Shown piece by piece: positions 1 to 9,858 of a stretch of 64,000 nucleotides of DNA (its first letter is position 1; every line of letters starts with the position of its first letter). The DNA is taken from contig JAJPEN010000059.1 in NCBI GenBank assembly GCA_021166835.1, forward strand, positions 1 through 64,000. Reading direction: 5' to 3'. Under the pieces are notes generated by a model. The model did not search any database. It was not told the origin of the DNA and saw only the letters and a list, made by a program, of their open reading frames with translations. Position numbers and translations under genes: made by a program. This DNA comes from Burkholderiaceae bacterium. Its GTDB lineage: Bacteria; Pseudomonadota; Gammaproteobacteria; Burkholderiales; Burkholderiaceae.

Positions 1-204
1 GTTCATCGACAGCGCGTGCACTTCCTCGCGCATGCGGTCGCCGAGCGCGCGGTAGACGAGCTGGTGTCGCTGCACCTGCCGCTTGCCCTCGAAGGCTTTC
101 GAGACGACGATCGCCTGGAAGTGCCGGCCGTCGCCGTCGACCTCCAGGTGCTCGCATTCGAGGCCTGCGGCGATGTAGCTGCGAACATTCTCGGGGGTGA
201 CCAT
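1..204 (-). CDS. ibaG: BolA/IbaG family protein, C-terminus cut by window edge
   Basis: Sixty-eight codons are visible from an ATG at 204 to the window edge, so the C-terminus is missing. The stretch FEGKRQVQRHQLVY near the end is the hallmark of the BolA family, small proteins that partner monothiol glutaredoxins and bind 2Fe-2S clusters. In E. coli the IbaG gene follows mlaB and precedes murA, and here the gene is likewise the last visible one of the Mla operon, 45 bases after the ABC permease. The neighbour beyond the edge is unknown. Confidence 0.8.
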   Translation of the reverse strand, partial: MVTPENVRSYIAAGLECEHLEVDGDGRHFQAIVVSKAFEGKRQVQRHQLVYRALGDRMREEVHALSMN

Positions 205-249
205 GGCGAAATCCGGATGGAAACTCGATTGATTCGGGAAGGATCGCCT

Positions 250-1080
250 TCACAGCCGAAGCCGGTACCCGCTGGCCAGCAGCCGCAGCGCGACGGCTGA
301 CGCCACCGCGAGCGTGGCAGCGACGACGACGAAGCTGATGCCCGGCGCGATGTCGGAAACGCCGAAGAACCCGTAGCGGAACCCGTCGACCATGTAGAAG
401 AACGGATTCAGGTGCGACAGCGTCTGCCAGAACGGCGGCAGCGACTTCACCGAATAGAAGACGCCCGACAGGAAAGTGGCGGGCATCACGATGAAGTTCT
501 GGAAGGCTGCGATCTGATCGAACTTCTCCGCCCAGATCCCGGCGATCAGGCCCATTGTACCGAGAATCGCGCTGCCCAGGACCGCGAACAGCAGGATCCA
601 CGCCGGCGAATGGAAGGACAGCCGCGCGAACCACGCGGTGACGAGGAAGACGCCGGCGCCGACCATCAGCCCGCGCACCATCGCCGCCAGCACGTAGGCG
701 GCGTACATCTCGCGATGCGACAGCGGCGTGAGCAGCACGAACACGACGTTGCCGGTGATCTTGCTCTGGATCAGCGACGAAGAGCTGTTGGCGAAGGAGT
801 TCTGCAGCACCGACATCATGACGAGGCCGGGCAGCAGGAACGCCGTGTAGCGGACGTCGCGATAGACCTCGACGCGCTCCTCGAGCACGTGCGAGAAGAT
901 CAGCAGGTACAGCAGCGAAGTGAGCACGGGCGCGGCGATCGTCTGGAAGCCCACCTTGTAGAAGCGCAGCAGCTCCTTGCGAAAGAGCGTGTAGAAGCCC
1001 TGCCAGGAAAAGCCCGCGACCGCGGGGCTGGCGGCGCCGGCCCGCTCGCCCGGCAGATCGGAAGGATCCAGCTCCATCAA
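250..1080 (-). CDS. ABC-2 type transporter permease (YadH-like)
   Basis: This 276-residue integral membrane protein has about six hydrophobic segments, starting near residue 45 (TIAAPVLTSLLYLLIF). It carries the ABC-2 features FLLPGLVMMSVLQNSF, QSKITGNVVFVLLTPLS and LSGVFYSVKSLPPFWQ, the last typical of the YadH/NodJ group. It lies 16 bases after the cognate ATPase gene, so the two probably form one exporter. The substrate cannot be read from sequence. Position between mlaB and ibaG suggests an envelope function, but that is inference. Confidence 0.9.
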   Translation of the reverse strand: MMELDPSDLPGERAGAASPAVAGFSWQGFYTLFRKELLRFYKVGFQTIAAPVLTSLLYLLIFSHVLEERVEVYRDVRYTAFLLPGLVMMSVLQNSFANSSSSLIQSKITGNVVFVLLTPLSHREMYAAYVLAAMVRGLMVGAGVFLVTAWFARLSFHSPAWILLFAVLGSAILGTMGLIAGIWAEKFDQIAAFQNFIVMPATFLSGVFYSVKSLPPFWQTLSHLNPFFYMVDGFRYGFFGVSDIAPGISFVVVAATLAVASAVALRLLASGYRLRL

Positions 1081-1096
1081 TGCCTCGCGGGACGCA

Positions 1097-2013
<917 letters not shown>

Positions 2014-2017
<4 letters not shown>

Positions 2018-2391
2018 CGCGCCGGCGAAGCGCCCACGGCTGCCAATGCGGACTCCAGCGCGCGCTCGAAGAGCAGCCCGTCCACGTTGTAGAGCGCGGC
2101 GAGCTTCAGCAGATTCTCCGACGGGAACTCGAAGCGGCAGCGGCGACCGCGCGCAGCGGCGCGACGCTCGAGTTCGAGCAGCACCGCGATCAGCGAGGAA
2201 TCGAAACGCTCGCACTCCGACAGGTCGAAGCGCGGCGCGGCAGCCTCGATCGCCGGCGAGGCCGCTTCCACCGTCTGGCGCGCATTGCCGAAGCGCACCT
2301 CGGCGGGAAAGCGCCAGGCGGCGGCAGCCGCCGGCACGACCGGTGTCGCTGCGGGTGCCGCGGGCGCCGGGGGCGAGGCCGCTTGCTCCAC
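2014..2391 (-). CDS. mlaB: STAS-domain protein MlaB
   Basis: This is a 125-residue cytosolic subunit of the MlaFEDB complex, which moves phospholipids between inner membrane and MlaC. The STAS core is recognisable from FDLSECERFDSSLIAVLLELERRA, containing the conserved aspartate and serine region. The first 45 residues are an Ala/Pro-rich extension absent from the roughly 97-residue E. coli protein. No ATG fits. The likely start is GTG at 2391, three bases before the mlaC stop codon in the direction of reading. The stop overlaps the next ATG. Confidence 0.8.
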
Positions 2392-2393
2392 CG

Positions 2394-3059
2394 TCAGCTC
2401 GCCTTGCCGTTGCCCGAGGCGAGCTGCTCGTTCTTCTGCTGCAGGCTGCGGATCAGCGCATCGACTCCGCCGCCCGAGGCTTCCTGCGCGAACTGCGTGC
2501 GATAGGTTTCGACCAGCCAGACGCCGAGCACGTTGACGTCGTAGATCTTCCACGCGTCGCCCACCTTGCGCAGCCGGTAATCGAGCTGCGCCGGCTCGCG
2601 CCCGGGCTGCACCACCTCGCTGCGCACGATGACGTCGGTGTCGCCGGCGTTCGCGCGGAACGGCTTCATCTGCACCTTCTGGTCGCCCACCTGCGAAAGC
2701 GCGCCGGAATAGGTGCGGATCAGCAGCGTGCGGAAAAGGTCCATCAGCCGCTGGCGCTGCTCGGGAGTGGCATCGCGCCAGCTGCGCCCGACGGCGAGCG
2801 CCGTCATCCGCTGGAAGTCGACATGCGGCATGACGATGCCGTCGACGAGCTGGTCGATCCGACGCGGATCGCCCGCCTTGAGCGCCGGGTCGGCATTGAT
2901 GCGCTGGAGCACCTCTTCGCTCAGGCGCTGGATCATCTCGTTGGGCGCCTCGGCCGCCCGCACCGAAGAGGCGGCGAGCAGCGTGCAGGCGGCGAGCAGC
3001 CACAGCGCGAAGCGCGCGAAGAAGCGGGAATGCGGGGAATGCGAATACGGTTGCTTCAT
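2394..3059 (-). CDS. mlaC: Periplasmic phospholipid-binding protein MlaC
   Basis: This 221-residue secreted protein has a signal peptide in residues 1-36 (hydrophobic ARFALWLLAACTLLAASS, likely cleavage after VRA-A). The mature part matches the MlaC/Ttg2D family: VDGIVMPHVDFQRMTALAVG, then LLIRTYSGAL and VGDAWKIYDVNVLGVWLV. MlaC ferries single phospholipids between outer-membrane MlaA and inner-membrane MlaFEDB. It lies between mlaA and mlaB in the operon. An AGGAGGTGATTCG sequence just before the ATG is a strong ribosome binding site. Confidence 0.95.
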   Translation of the reverse strand: MKQPYSHSPHSRFFARFALWLLAACTLLAASSVRAAEAPNEMIQRLSEEVLQRINADPALKAGDPRRIDQLVDGIVMPHVDFQRMTALAVGRSWRDATPEQRQRLMDLFRTLLIRTYSGALSQVGDQKVQMKPFRANAGDTDVIVRSEVVQPGREPAQLDYRLRKVGDAWKIYDVNVLGVWLVETYRTQFAQEASGGGVDALIRSLQQKNEQLASGNGKAS

Positions 3060-3063
3060 CGAA

Positions 3064-3912
3064 TCACCTCCTTTCGTTGCCCGGAGCGCCGGAAGGCGTG
3101 TTCGCCGGCGCCGGCGCCGGGGCGGCCGGAGCGGCGCCGCCCGTGCCGGACTCCTGCCGCTCGAGTTCGTCGAGCCACTCGGTGTCTTCTTCCGCAGCCG
3201 GCGGACTGCCGTCGTACACCTGGTTCCGTCGCAGCTGGAACCAGCTGTCGCGGATGAACGAGTAGCGATCGAGCGCCGCCTCGGAGACGACGCGCTCGGC
3301 ATCGAGCAGCCGCTGCCGGTCGTCGATCGCGCGCAGCAGGAACGCGTTGTTGCGCTGGCCGTGCGAATCGATCGTGCGCAGCGGATCGGCCCAGAGGTCC
3401 ACGCCGCGCGCCGGCGCGTCGCGCAGCGACGACGGCCCGAGGAACGGCAGCACGATGTACGGGCCCGCCGGCACGCCCCAACGGCCGAGCGTCTGGCCGA
3501 AATCCTCGTTGTGCTTCTCGATTCCCGCCTCGCTGGCGACGTCGAGCAGCCCCGCCAGGCCGAATGTCGTGTTGATCGCCACGCGCCAGGCGTCGGAAGC
3601 GGCGTGCCCGGGTTTGCCCTGCAACAACTGGTTCACCGCGGTCCAGACATCACGCACATTGCCGAAGGCATTGCCGACCATGTCGCGCAGGAAAGCGGGG
3701 ACGACTTTCTCGTAGGCCTGCGCCGTCGGCTTCGCGATCGCGCGGTCGAAGGCGTCGTTGAACTCGTAGACCGCCCGGTTCATCGGCTCGAGCGGATCGC
3801 GCGTCGCCGCGGTGCCGCCTTCGGCGCCGGTGGTGGCGCAACCGGCGATCGTCGCGGCGGCGGCGAGCGCGGCCAGCAGCCGCGGCAGGCGCCGTTTCGT
3901 TCGCCCGCTCAT
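3064..3912 (-). CDS. mlaA: Outer-membrane lipoprotein MlaA (VacJ)
   Basis: This 282-residue lipoprotein has lipobox TIAGC with the modified cysteine at residue 25. The MlaA signature follows: DPLEPMNRAVYEFNDAFDRA, then NTTFGLAGLLDVASEAGI, DFGQTLGRWGVPAGPYIVLPFLGPSS and the DPL segment. MlaA extracts mislocalised phospholipid from the outer leaflet of the outer membrane and hands it to MlaC. In E. coli mlaA is unlinked, while here it is built into the operon between mlaD and mlaC with a 4-base overlap. The last 50 residues are a Pro/Ala/Glu-rich tail, probably disordered. Confidence 0.95.
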   Translation of the reverse strand: MSGRTKRRLPRLLAALAAAATIAGCATTGAEGGTAATRDPLEPMNRAVYEFNDAFDRAIAKPTAQAYEKVVPAFLRDMVGNAFGNVRDVWTAVNQLLQGKPGHAASDAWRVAINTTFGLAGLLDVASEAGIEKHNEDFGQTLGRWGVPAGPYIVLPFLGPSSLRDAPARGVDLWADPLRTIDSHGQRNNAFLLRAIDDRQRLLDAERVVSEAALDRYSFIRDSWFQLRRNQVYDGSPPAAEEDTEWLDELERQESGTGGAAPAAPAPAPANTPSGAPGNERR

Positions 3913-4382
3913 TGCTTCGGCGCTCCCTCGGCTGCGCGCCCGTACAGGAACTGCCCGATCAGGTTCTCGAGCACGACGGCCGACTGCGTCAGCGTGATGC
4001 GGTCGCCGTCGGCGAGCATCTGGTCGTCGCCGCCGGGAACGAGGCCGATGTACTGCTCGCCGAGCAGGCCGGAAGTGAGGATCTTCACCGACGAGTCTTT
4101 CGGGAATTTGTAGCGCTGGTCCAGCGCCAGCGACACCTCGGCCTGGTAGCTCTGGTCGTCGAAGCGGATCGATTCGACGCGCCCGACGACGACGCCGGCG
4201 CTGCGCACCGCCGCGCGCGGCTTGAGCCCGCCGATGTTGTCGAAGCGCGCGATGGTCGTATAGGTGGGCCCGAGCCCCACGGCGCTGCTCATGTTTCCGG
4301 CGCGCAGCGCCAGGAACACGAGGGCGGCGAAGCCGAGCAGCACGAACAGCCCGACCAGCAGGTCGACTCCCGAACGTTTCAT
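3909..4382 (-). CDS. mlaD: MCE-domain protein MlaD
   Basis: This is a 157-residue MCE protein with one N-terminal membrane anchor (about residues 8-27, LVGLFVLLGFAALVFLALRA). A single MCE domain follows with ARFDNIGGLKPRAAVRSAGVVVGRV and SSVKILTSGLLGEQYIGL. It forms the hexameric periplasmic ring of the Mla transporter. The stop overlaps the mlaA start by four bases, and the mlaE stop lies 40 bases upstream of its start. Confidence 0.95.
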   Translation of the reverse strand: MKRSGVDLLVGLFVLLGFAALVFLALRAGNMSSAVGLGPTYTTIARFDNIGGLKPRAAVRSAGVVVGRVESIRFDDQSYQAEVSLALDQRYKFPKDSSVKILTSGLLGEQYIGLVPGGDDQMLADGDRITLTQSAVVLENLIGQFLYGRAAEGAPKQ

Positions 4383-4422
4383 CGAGCGGATCTCCGCATG
4401 GGTTTCGCTCCGGCGCAGTGCA

Positions 4423-5202
4423 TCAGGTCGAGCTGAACATCAGCGCGGTGAGGATGAAGTCGAGCCCGAGGATCGCCAGCGACGCACTGACGACGGTGGT
4501 GGTCGTCGCGCGCGCGACGCCCTCGGGGGTGGGTTGCGCGTTGTAGCCGACGAACAGCGCGACGAAGGCAACGGTGAAGCCGAACACGATGCTCTTGAGC
4601 ACGCCGTTGCCGACGTCGGCGAGCCAGTCGACGCCGCTTTGCATCTGCGACCAGAACGCTCCCGGGTCCACGCCGATCATCGCGACGCCGACCAGGTATC
4701 CGCCGAGCACGCCGAGCGCCGAGAACAGCGCGGCGAGCAGCGGCATGGCGAACACCGCCGCGAGGAAGCGCGGCGCAAGCACGCGCGCCACCGGATCGAC
4801 CGCCATCATCTCCATCGCGTCGATCTGCTCGCCCGCCTTCATCAGCCCGACCTCGGCGGTGAGCGAGGTGCCCGCGCGCCCGGCGAACAGCAGCGCGGTG
4901 ACCACCGGCCCGAGCTCGCGCACCAGCGACAGCGTGACGAGCAGGCCGAGCGCCTCCTCGGATCCGTAGCGCCGCAGCGTGTAGTAGCCCTGCAGCCCGA
5001 GCACGAAGCCGATCAGCAGCCCCGAGACCAGGATGATCGACAGCGAGTAGTTGCCGATGAAGTGGACCTGGTCCACGACCAGCCGCATCCGGCGGATCGA
5101 CGCCAGCGCCAGCCAGCACAGGCGCAGGAAGAAGCGCGTCGCGCGTCCGGTGGCGGCGACGAAGTCGAGCAGCCAGGCAACGGGCAGCAGCGTGCGGCTC
5201 AT
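4423..5202 (-). CDS. mlaE: Mla ABC transporter permease MlaE
   Basis: This 259-residue membrane protein of the YrbE/MlaE family has about five membrane segments. The family signature RELGPVVTALLFAGRAGTS followed by EVGLMKAGEQIDAMEMMAVDP is complete. It is the permease of the phospholipid transporter, pairing with MlaF inside and MlaD outside. It begins 13 bases after the mlaF stop. Confidence 0.96.
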   Translation of the reverse strand: MSRTLLPVAWLLDFVAATGRATRFFLRLCWLALASIRRMRLVVDQVHFIGNYSLSIILVSGLLIGFVLGLQGYYTLRRYGSEEALGLLVTLSLVRELGPVVTALLFAGRAGTSLTAEVGLMKAGEQIDAMEMMAVDPVARVLAPRFLAAVFAMPLLAALFSALGVLGGYLVGVAMIGVDPGAFWSQMQSGVDWLADVGNGVLKSIVFGFTVAFVALFVGYNAQPTPEGVARATTTTVVSASLAILGLDFILTALMFSST

Positions 5203-5215
5203 CGGAAGCGGGTGC

Positions 5216-6016
5216 TCATGCGGGCAGGCCGAGATCGGCGGCGAGCGGCTTCGCCTGGTAATGGAAGGCGATCGGTCCGTCGACGTGGCCTTCGAGAAAC
5301 TGGCGCACGTTCGGGTCGTCGGAGGTGCGCATCTCCTCGGGGGTGCCGCAGGCGGCGATGCGCCCCTGCGCGAGCAGGTAGACGTAGTCGGCGATGCCGA
5401 ACGCGTCCTTGATGTCGTGCGAGACGACGATCGACGCGCAATCGAGCGAATCGTTCAGGCGCCGGATGAGCCGGGCGACGGTGGCCAGCGCGACCGGGTC
5501 CAGGCCGGCGAAAGGCTCGTCGTACATGATCAGCGGCGGATCGAGCGCGATCGCGCGCGCGAGCGCGACGCGACGCGCCATCCCGCCGGAGAGCTGCGAG
5601 GTGCCGAACTGCGCGGCGCCGCGCAGGCCCACCGCCTCGAGCTTCATCAGGACGAGATCGCGGATCATTTCCTCGGGCAGGTCGGTGTGCTCGCGCAGCG
5701 GAAAAGCGACGTTCTCGAAAGCCGTGAGGTCGGTGAACAGCGCGCCGAACTGGTAGAGCATCCCCATGCGGCGGCGCAGGCGATACAGCGCGTCGCGGTC
5801 GAGCGCGTGCACGTCGCTGCCGTCGAAGACGATGCGTCCGGCCTGCGGGCGCAGCTGCCCGCCGATCAGGCGCAGGATCGTCGTCTTGCCCGAGCCCGAG
5901 CCCCCGATCAGCGCGACGACCCTGCCGCGCTCGAAGCGCATCGACACGTCGTGCAGGATGACGCGGGGGCCGTACCCGAAGCGGACCGAATCCAGTGTGA
6001 GGAACTCAGTCATCAA
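5216..6016 (-). CDS. mlaF: Mla ABC transporter ATP-binding protein MlaF
   Basis: This 266-residue ATPase has Walker A GGSGSGKTT (38-46), signature LSGGM (142-146), Walker B LIMYDEPFAGLDP (162-174) and an H-loop histidine in VVSHDIKDA. The GSGSGKTT P-loop, LYQFGALFTDLTAFENVAFPL and MYDEPFAG stretches are diagnostic of MlaF. It is the first gene of the minus-strand Mla operon. Two adjacent ATGs (6016 and 6013) are possible starts. Confidence 0.96.
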   Translation of the reverse strand: MMTEFLTLDSVRFGYGPRVILHDVSMRFERGRVVALIGGSGSGKTTILRLIGGQLRPQAGRIVFDGSDVHALDRDALYRLRRRMGMLYQFGALFTDLTAFENVAFPLREHTDLPEEMIRDLVLMKLEAVGLRGAAQFGTSQLSGGMARRVALARAIALDPPLIMYDEPFAGLDPVALATVARLIRRLNDSLDCASIVVSHDIKDAFGIADYVYLLAQGRIAACGTPEEMRTSDDPNVRQFLEGHVDGPIAFHYQAKPLAADLGLPA

Positions 6017-6092
6017 GAATGGACGCGTAGCGAAGGGCGTGCGTGAAGCGTCGAACCCGCGATTCTAACCGGCCCCCTTTATACTCGCCCGG
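6017..6092. promoter_or_regulatory. Divergent control region between mlaF and kdsD
   Basis: This 76-base gap separates the divergent mla and kdsD-lpt-rpoN operons. Two sigma-70-like -10 hexamers are visible: TATACT at 6080-6085 on the plus strand, only seven bases before the kdsD ATG, and TAGAAT at 6067-6062 on the minus strand. Neither has a convincing -35 box at the right distance, so the calls are weak. Confidence 0.3.
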
Positions 6093-7193
6093 ATGAGCGA
6101 CACCGGCGTCGACAGCGCAGCGACACCCGCCCGCGGCATCGACCCCGCCGCTCGCGGCATCGACCCCGCCGCTCGCGGCATCGACCCCGCCGCTCGCGGC
6201 GTGGAGGCCGCCGCCCGCAGCGTGGAGGCCGCCCGCCTGCTGGCGCGGGCGCGCGAGGTGCTGCGCATCGAGGCCGAAGCGGTCGCCGCGCTCGCCGAGC
6301 GCATCGACGAGCGCTTCGCCGCAGCCTGCGAGCTGATCCTCGCCTGCCGCGGCCGCGTCGTCGTCAGCGGAATGGGCAAGTCCGGCCACGTGGCGCGCAA
6401 GATCGCCGCCACGCTCGCCTCCACCGGAACGCCGTCCTTCTTCGTGCATCCGGCCGAAGCGAGCCACGGCGACCTCGGCATGATCATGCGTGACGACGTC
6501 TTCGTCGCGCTGTCGAATTCGGGAAGCACCGAGGAGCTGGTGACGATCGTGCCGATCGTCAAGCGCCAGGGCGCGCGCCTGGTCGCGATCACCGGCAACG
6601 ACGCATCTCCGCTCGCACGCGCGGCCGACGTGCACCTGAACGCGCGCGTCGATCGCGAAGCCTGCCCGATGAATCTCGCCCCCACGGCGAGCACGACCGC
6701 CGCGCTGGCGCTGGGCGACGCGCTCGCCGTGGCGCTGCTCGATGCGCGCGGCTTCGGCCCCGAGGATTTCGCGCGTTCGCATCCGGGCGGGCTGCTCGGG
6801 CGGCGCCTGCTCACGCGGGTAACCGACGTCATGCGTTCGGGCGAGGCCCTGCCTGCCGTGCGCAGCGATGCGCGCGTGGTCGACGCGATCATCGAGATCA
6901 CGCGCAAGCGCATGGGAATGACCGCCGTGCTCGACGACGAAGGACGCCTCGCCGGAATCTTCACCGACGGCGACCTGCGCCGCCTGCTCGAGCAGGGACG
7001 CGACCTGCGCGGGCTGCGCATCGACGAGGTGATGACGCGCTCGCCGGCGACGATCGGCGCGCTCGCGCTCGCTGCCGAGGCGGTGCGCGTGATGGAGGAG
7101 CGGCGCATCACGCAGCTGCTGGTCGTCGAAGACGACGCGCGGCTGGTGGGCGCGTTGAACGTGCACGATCTTCTGGCGGCGAAGATCGTTTGA
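6093..7193 (+). CDS. kdsD: D-arabinose 5-phosphate isomerase
   Basis: This 366-residue enzyme interconverts ribulose 5-phosphate and arabinose 5-phosphate, the first step to Kdo for LPS. The SIS domain (about 75-215) has VVSGMGKSGHVARKIAATLAS, FFVHPAEASHGDLGM and ALSNSGSTEEL. Two CBS domains follow, beginning at VTDVMRSG and IDEVMTRSP. It is about 38 residues longer than the 328-residue E. coli enzyme because the N-terminus carries heptapeptide repeats. It heads the kdsD-kdsC-lptCAB cluster. Confidence 0.95.
   Translation: MSDTGVDSAATPARGIDPAARGIDPAARGIDPAARGVEAAARSVEAARLLARAREVLRIEAEAVAALAERIDERFAAACELILACRGRVVVSGMGKSGHVARKIAATLASTGTPSFFVHPAEASHGDLGMIMRDDVFVALSNSGSTEELVTIVPIVKRQGARLVAITGNDASPLARAADVHLNARVDREACPMNLAPTASTTAALALGDALAVALLDARGFGPEDFARSHPGGLLGRRLLTRVTDVMRSGEALPAVRSDARVVDAIIEITRKRMGMTAVLDDEGRLAGIFTDGDLRRLLEQGRDLRGLRIDEVMTRSPATIGALALAAEAVRVMEERRITQLLVVEDDARLVGALNVHDLLAAKIV
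6132..6236 (+). repeat. 21-bp tandem repeat inside the kdsD N-terminus
   Basis: Three exact copies of a 21-base unit (CGCGGCATCGACCCC plus GCCGCT) run from 6132 to 6194, followed by two diverged copies to 6236. The exact copies encode RGIDPAA; the diverged ones encode RGVEAAA and RSVEAAR. The repeat stays in frame and precedes the conserved enzyme. Confidence 0.9.
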
Positions 7194-7201
7194 ACAACAC
7201 A

Positions 7202-7229
7202 GTGAAGGGGGAAGGGTGAAGGTTGAAGG
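7202..7229 (+). repeat. Heptamer repeat (GTGAAGG family), four units
   Basis: Four consecutive 7-base units read GTGAAGG, GGGAAGG, GTGAAGG and TTGAAGG in the short gap between kdsD and kdsC and across the kdsC start. The third unit supplies the GTG used as the kdsC start. The same unit recurs at 23373-23460 and 62734-62747. Confidence 0.85.
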
Positions 7230-7761
7230 GGAGCGCACGGGCGAGGCGGCTGCGCGGGCGGCGCGGGTGCGGCTGGTCGCGCTCGACGTCGACGGCACGC
7301 TGACCGACGCGCGGCTGCACATCGGGCGCAACGGCGAGGCGATGAAGTCGTTCTCGGTGCGCGACGGCTTCGGGCTGACGCTGCTGCGCGAGGCCGGGAT
7401 CCGCGTCGCGCTCGTCACCGCCCGGCGCTCGACGATCGTCGAGGCGCGCGCGGCCGAATTGCGCATCGAGGACGTGCTGCAGGCGGTAGCCGACAAGGCG
7501 CAGGCGCTGCAGGCGCTGTGCGGGCAACGCGGCGTCGCGCTCTCCGAATGCGCCTTCGTCGGCGACGACTGGCCCGACCTGCCGGCGATGGCTATCGCCG
7601 GCCTCGCCGCCACCGTCGCCGACGCGCCGCTCGAAGTGCGCGAGCGCGCGCATTGGGTGTCGACGCTGCGCGCCGGTCGCGGCGCGGTGCGCGAATTCGC
7701 CGAGTTCGTGCTGCGCGCGCAGGGCGCCTTCGAGCCGGCGCTCGCCCGCTACGCGCGATGA
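7216..7761 (+). CDS. kdsC: Kdo 8-phosphate phosphatase
   Basis: This 181-residue HAD phosphatase removes phosphate from Kdo 8-phosphate. The nucleophile motif is DVDGTLTD (24-31), followed by VRDGFGLTLLREAGI, the VTARRS motif and a late GDDWPDLPAM motif in place of the usual GDD-D. No cap domain is present, as in tetrameric KdsC. The start is uncertain: GTG at 7216 lies in a heptamer repeat, so translation might begin at GTG 7267 just before the catalytic strand. The stop overlaps the lptC ATG. Confidence 0.93.
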   Translation: MKVEGERTGEAAARAARVRLVALDVDGTLTDARLHIGRNGEAMKSFSVRDGFGLTLLREAGIRVALVTARRSTIVEARAAELRIEDVLQAVADKAQALQALCGQRGVALSECAFVGDDWPDLPAMAIAGLAATVADAPLEVRERAHWVSTLRAGRGAVREFAEFVLRAQGAFEPALARYAR

Positions 7762-8354
7762 GGCGGCGCAACTGGGACCAGCTCGCAGCCGGCGTCTCGC
7801 TGCTGCTGCTCGCCGGGCTGGCCGCCGGCACCTGGTACCTGGCGCTGCAATCCCAGCGCGACGACGCGCGCGCGCGGGCGCGTGCGCCCACCGGAGAACC
7901 CGACTACTTCCTCGACGACGCGGTGTTCACGCGCATCGACGTCCACGGCAATCCGGTCTACCGGATCTCCGCCGTACACCTGCTGCACTATCCGGAGGAC
8001 GGCGCCAGCGAGTACCAGTCGCCGGTGCTGGTCAGCGTCGACCCCGATCGCCCGCGAGTCACCGTGCGCGCCGACCGGGGACGCTCGAACGCCGACGGAT
8101 CGCAGACCGTGCTCACCGGCGACGTCGTGCTGGTACGCGCGCCGCTGGTCGACGAGCCGCGGATGACGATCCGCACCGAGAAGGTGACGATCTACAGCGA
8201 CACGCAGATCGCACGCAGCGACCAGCCGGTGCGCATCGAGCGGGGGACCTCCGTCTTGACGGGCGTCGGAATGGAATTCGATAATGCGGCCCGCTCGTTG
8301 AAGGTCGATTCCCAGGTGACGTTCACGTGGCAACGGCCACCGGCGTCCCGCTGA
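7758..8354 (+). CDS. lptC: LPS export ABC transporter periplasmic protein LptC
   Basis: This 198-residue protein has one N-terminal membrane helix (about residues 9-29, [22 protein letters not shown]) and a periplasmic beta-jellyroll of the LptC family. Recognisable stretches are [25 protein letters not shown], then [16 protein letters not shown] and a final [14 protein letters not shown]. It bridges LptBFG and LptA in LPS transport. The ATG overlaps the kdsC stop. Confidence 0.92.
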   Translation: MRRRNWDQLAAGVSLLLLAGLAAGTWYLALQSQRDDARARARAPTGEPDYFLDDAVFTRIDVHGNPVYRISAVHLLHYPEDGASEYQSPVLVSVDPDRPRVTVRADRGRSNADGSQTVLTGDVVLVRAPLVDEPRMTIRTEKVTIYSDTQIARSDQPVRIERGTSVLTGVGMEFDNAARSLKVDSQVTFTWQRPPASR

Positions 8355-8356
8355 TC

Positions 8357-9079
8357 ATGCGCGCGTCCACCGACCTTCCGCCCTTCCCGCTCCCCCCGAT
8401 GCTCCGCGCAACGACCCTCGCCCGCGCGACGGCCCGCTCCTTCGCCTGGGCGCTCGCCGCCGCGCTCACGGCGATGCTCGCCGGCGTCGCGTCGCCGTCG
8501 TTCGCGGCGAAAGGCGACAGCGACGCGCCGACGCAGGTCGAGTCCGACCGGATGCAGTACGACGACGCGAAGCAGGTCAACGTGTTTACCGGCAACGTCG
8601 TGCTCACCAAGGGCACGATCCGCCTGGTTGCCGATCGGCTGGTCGTGCGCCAGGACCCGGACGGATACCAGTACGCCACCGCCACCGGCGACCCGGCCCG
8701 CTTCCGCCAGAAACGCGATGCCCCGGGCGACCAGTGGATCGAAGGGCACGCGCTGCAGATCGACTACGACGGGAAGGCCGAAACCGCGCATCTGCAGCGC
8801 CGCGCGATGCTGCAGCGAACCGACAACGGCCGCGTCATGGACGAAGTGCACGGCAAGGACATCCTGTACGAATCGCGCACCGATTTCTTCACCGTGGAGG
8901 GCGGCGACGCGCGTTCGGGCACCGCCGAGAACCCCGGAGGCCGGGTGCGCGTCGTGATCCAGCCGCGCCAGGAAAAGGCGGACCGGAAGGCCGACGCGGC
9001 GCCGAAGCCCTCGCCCGCCGTGCCGCTGAAGCAGGACGACCGCATCGAAGTGCCCCGGGAAAGCGGATCGGGCCGATGA
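8357..9079 (+). CDS. lptA: LPS transport periplasmic protein LptA
   Basis: LptA forms the periplasmic bridge that carries LPS to the outer membrane. OstA/LptA features are [43 protein letters not shown] and [16 protein letters not shown]. The start is not settled. ATG 8357 follows the lptC stop by two bases; GTG 8327 would overlap lptC; ATG 8399 gives the neatest signal peptide, with likely cleavage after SFA. The C-terminal 40 residues are a charged Pro/Lys-rich tail. The stop overlaps lptB as ATGA. Confidence 0.88.
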   Translation: MRASTDLPPFPLPPMLRATTLARATARSFAWALAAALTAMLAGVASPSFAAKGDSDAPTQVESDRMQYDDAKQVNVFTGNVVLTKGTIRLVADRLVVRQDPDGYQYATATGDPARFRQKRDAPGDQWIEGHALQIDYDGKAETAHLQRRAMLQRTDNGRVMDEVHGKDILYESRTDFFTVEGGDARSGTAENPGGRVRVVIQPRQEKADRKADAAPKPSPAVPLKQDDRIEVPRESGSGR

Positions 9080-9846
9080 CCGGGCGCGCGCCGCCGGGCC
9101 GGGCCGACAGCCGGTTGGTCGCACGGCACCTGATGAAGGCCTACCACGGCCGCAAGGTGGTGCAGAACGTCTCGCTCGACGTCGCCAGCGGCGAAGTCGT
9201 CGGCCTGCTCGGCCCCAACGGCGCGGGCAAGACGACCTGCTTCTACATGATCGTGGGCCTCGTTCCCTCCGACGGCGGCACGATCGAGCTGGACGGCAGG
9301 CCGATCGGACACCTGCCGATCCACCGGCGCGCGCGGCTGGGCCTGTCGTACCTTCCGCAGGAAGCCTCGGTGTTCCGCAAGCTCAGCGTCGAGGACAACA
9401 TCGTCGCGGTGCTCGAGCTGCAGCTCGACGAGCGCGGACGTGCGCTGGGCCGGCGCGAAATCGACGCGCGACTCGAGGCGCTGCTGGCCGAGCTGCAGAT
9501 CGAGCACATCCGCTCGAACAGCGCGCAGTCGCTGTCGGGCGGCGAGCGCCGGCGCGTGGAGATCGCCCGGGCGCTCGCCGGCTCGCCGCGCTTCATCCTG
9601 CTCGACGAGCCTTTCGCCGGCATCGACCCGATCGCCGTCATCGAAATCCAGCGCATCGTGCGCTTCCTGAAGGACCGCCACATCGGCGTGCTCATCACCG
9701 ACCACAACGTTCGCGAAACGCTTGGAATCTGCGACCGCGCGTATATCATCAGAGCTGGTACTGTTCTTGCTTCCGGTCGCCCCGACGAGGTCGTGCAGAA
9801 TGAGGACGTGCGCCGGTATTACCTGGGCGAACACTTCTCGATGTAG
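9076..9846 (+). CDS. lptB: LPS export ABC transporter ATP-binding protein LptB
   Basis: This 256-residue ATPase powers LPS extraction from the inner membrane. Walker A is GPNGAGKTT (46-54); [15 protein letters not shown] and [15 protein letters not shown] follow, with the H-loop in [30 protein letters not shown] is characteristic of LptB. The first 13 residues exceed the E. coli length. It overlaps the lptA stop and precedes rpoN by 12 bases. Confidence 0.96.
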   Translation: MTGRAPPGRADSRLVARHLMKAYHGRKVVQNVSLDVASGEVVGLLGPNGAGKTTCFYMIVGLVPSDGGTIELDGRPIGHLPIHRRARLGLSYLPQEASVFRKLSVEDNIVAVLELQLDERGRALGRREIDARLEALLAELQIEHIRSNSAQSLSGGERRRVEIARALAGSPRFILLDEPFAGIDPIAVIEIQRIVRFLKDRHIGVLITDHNVRETLGICDRAYIIRAGTVLASGRPDEVVQNEDVRRYYLGEHFSM

Positions 9847-9858
9847 GCGCTGCAGCGC

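Noticed and set aside
6132..6236. CRISPR array
   Set aside because: The repeats are directly tandem without spacers, short and in frame within kdsD; the other repeat tracts are also spacer-free.
8327..8356. GTG start for lptA at 8327
   Set aside because: It would overlap lptC by 28 bases and place extra residues before an already long signal region; it is kept only as an alternative.
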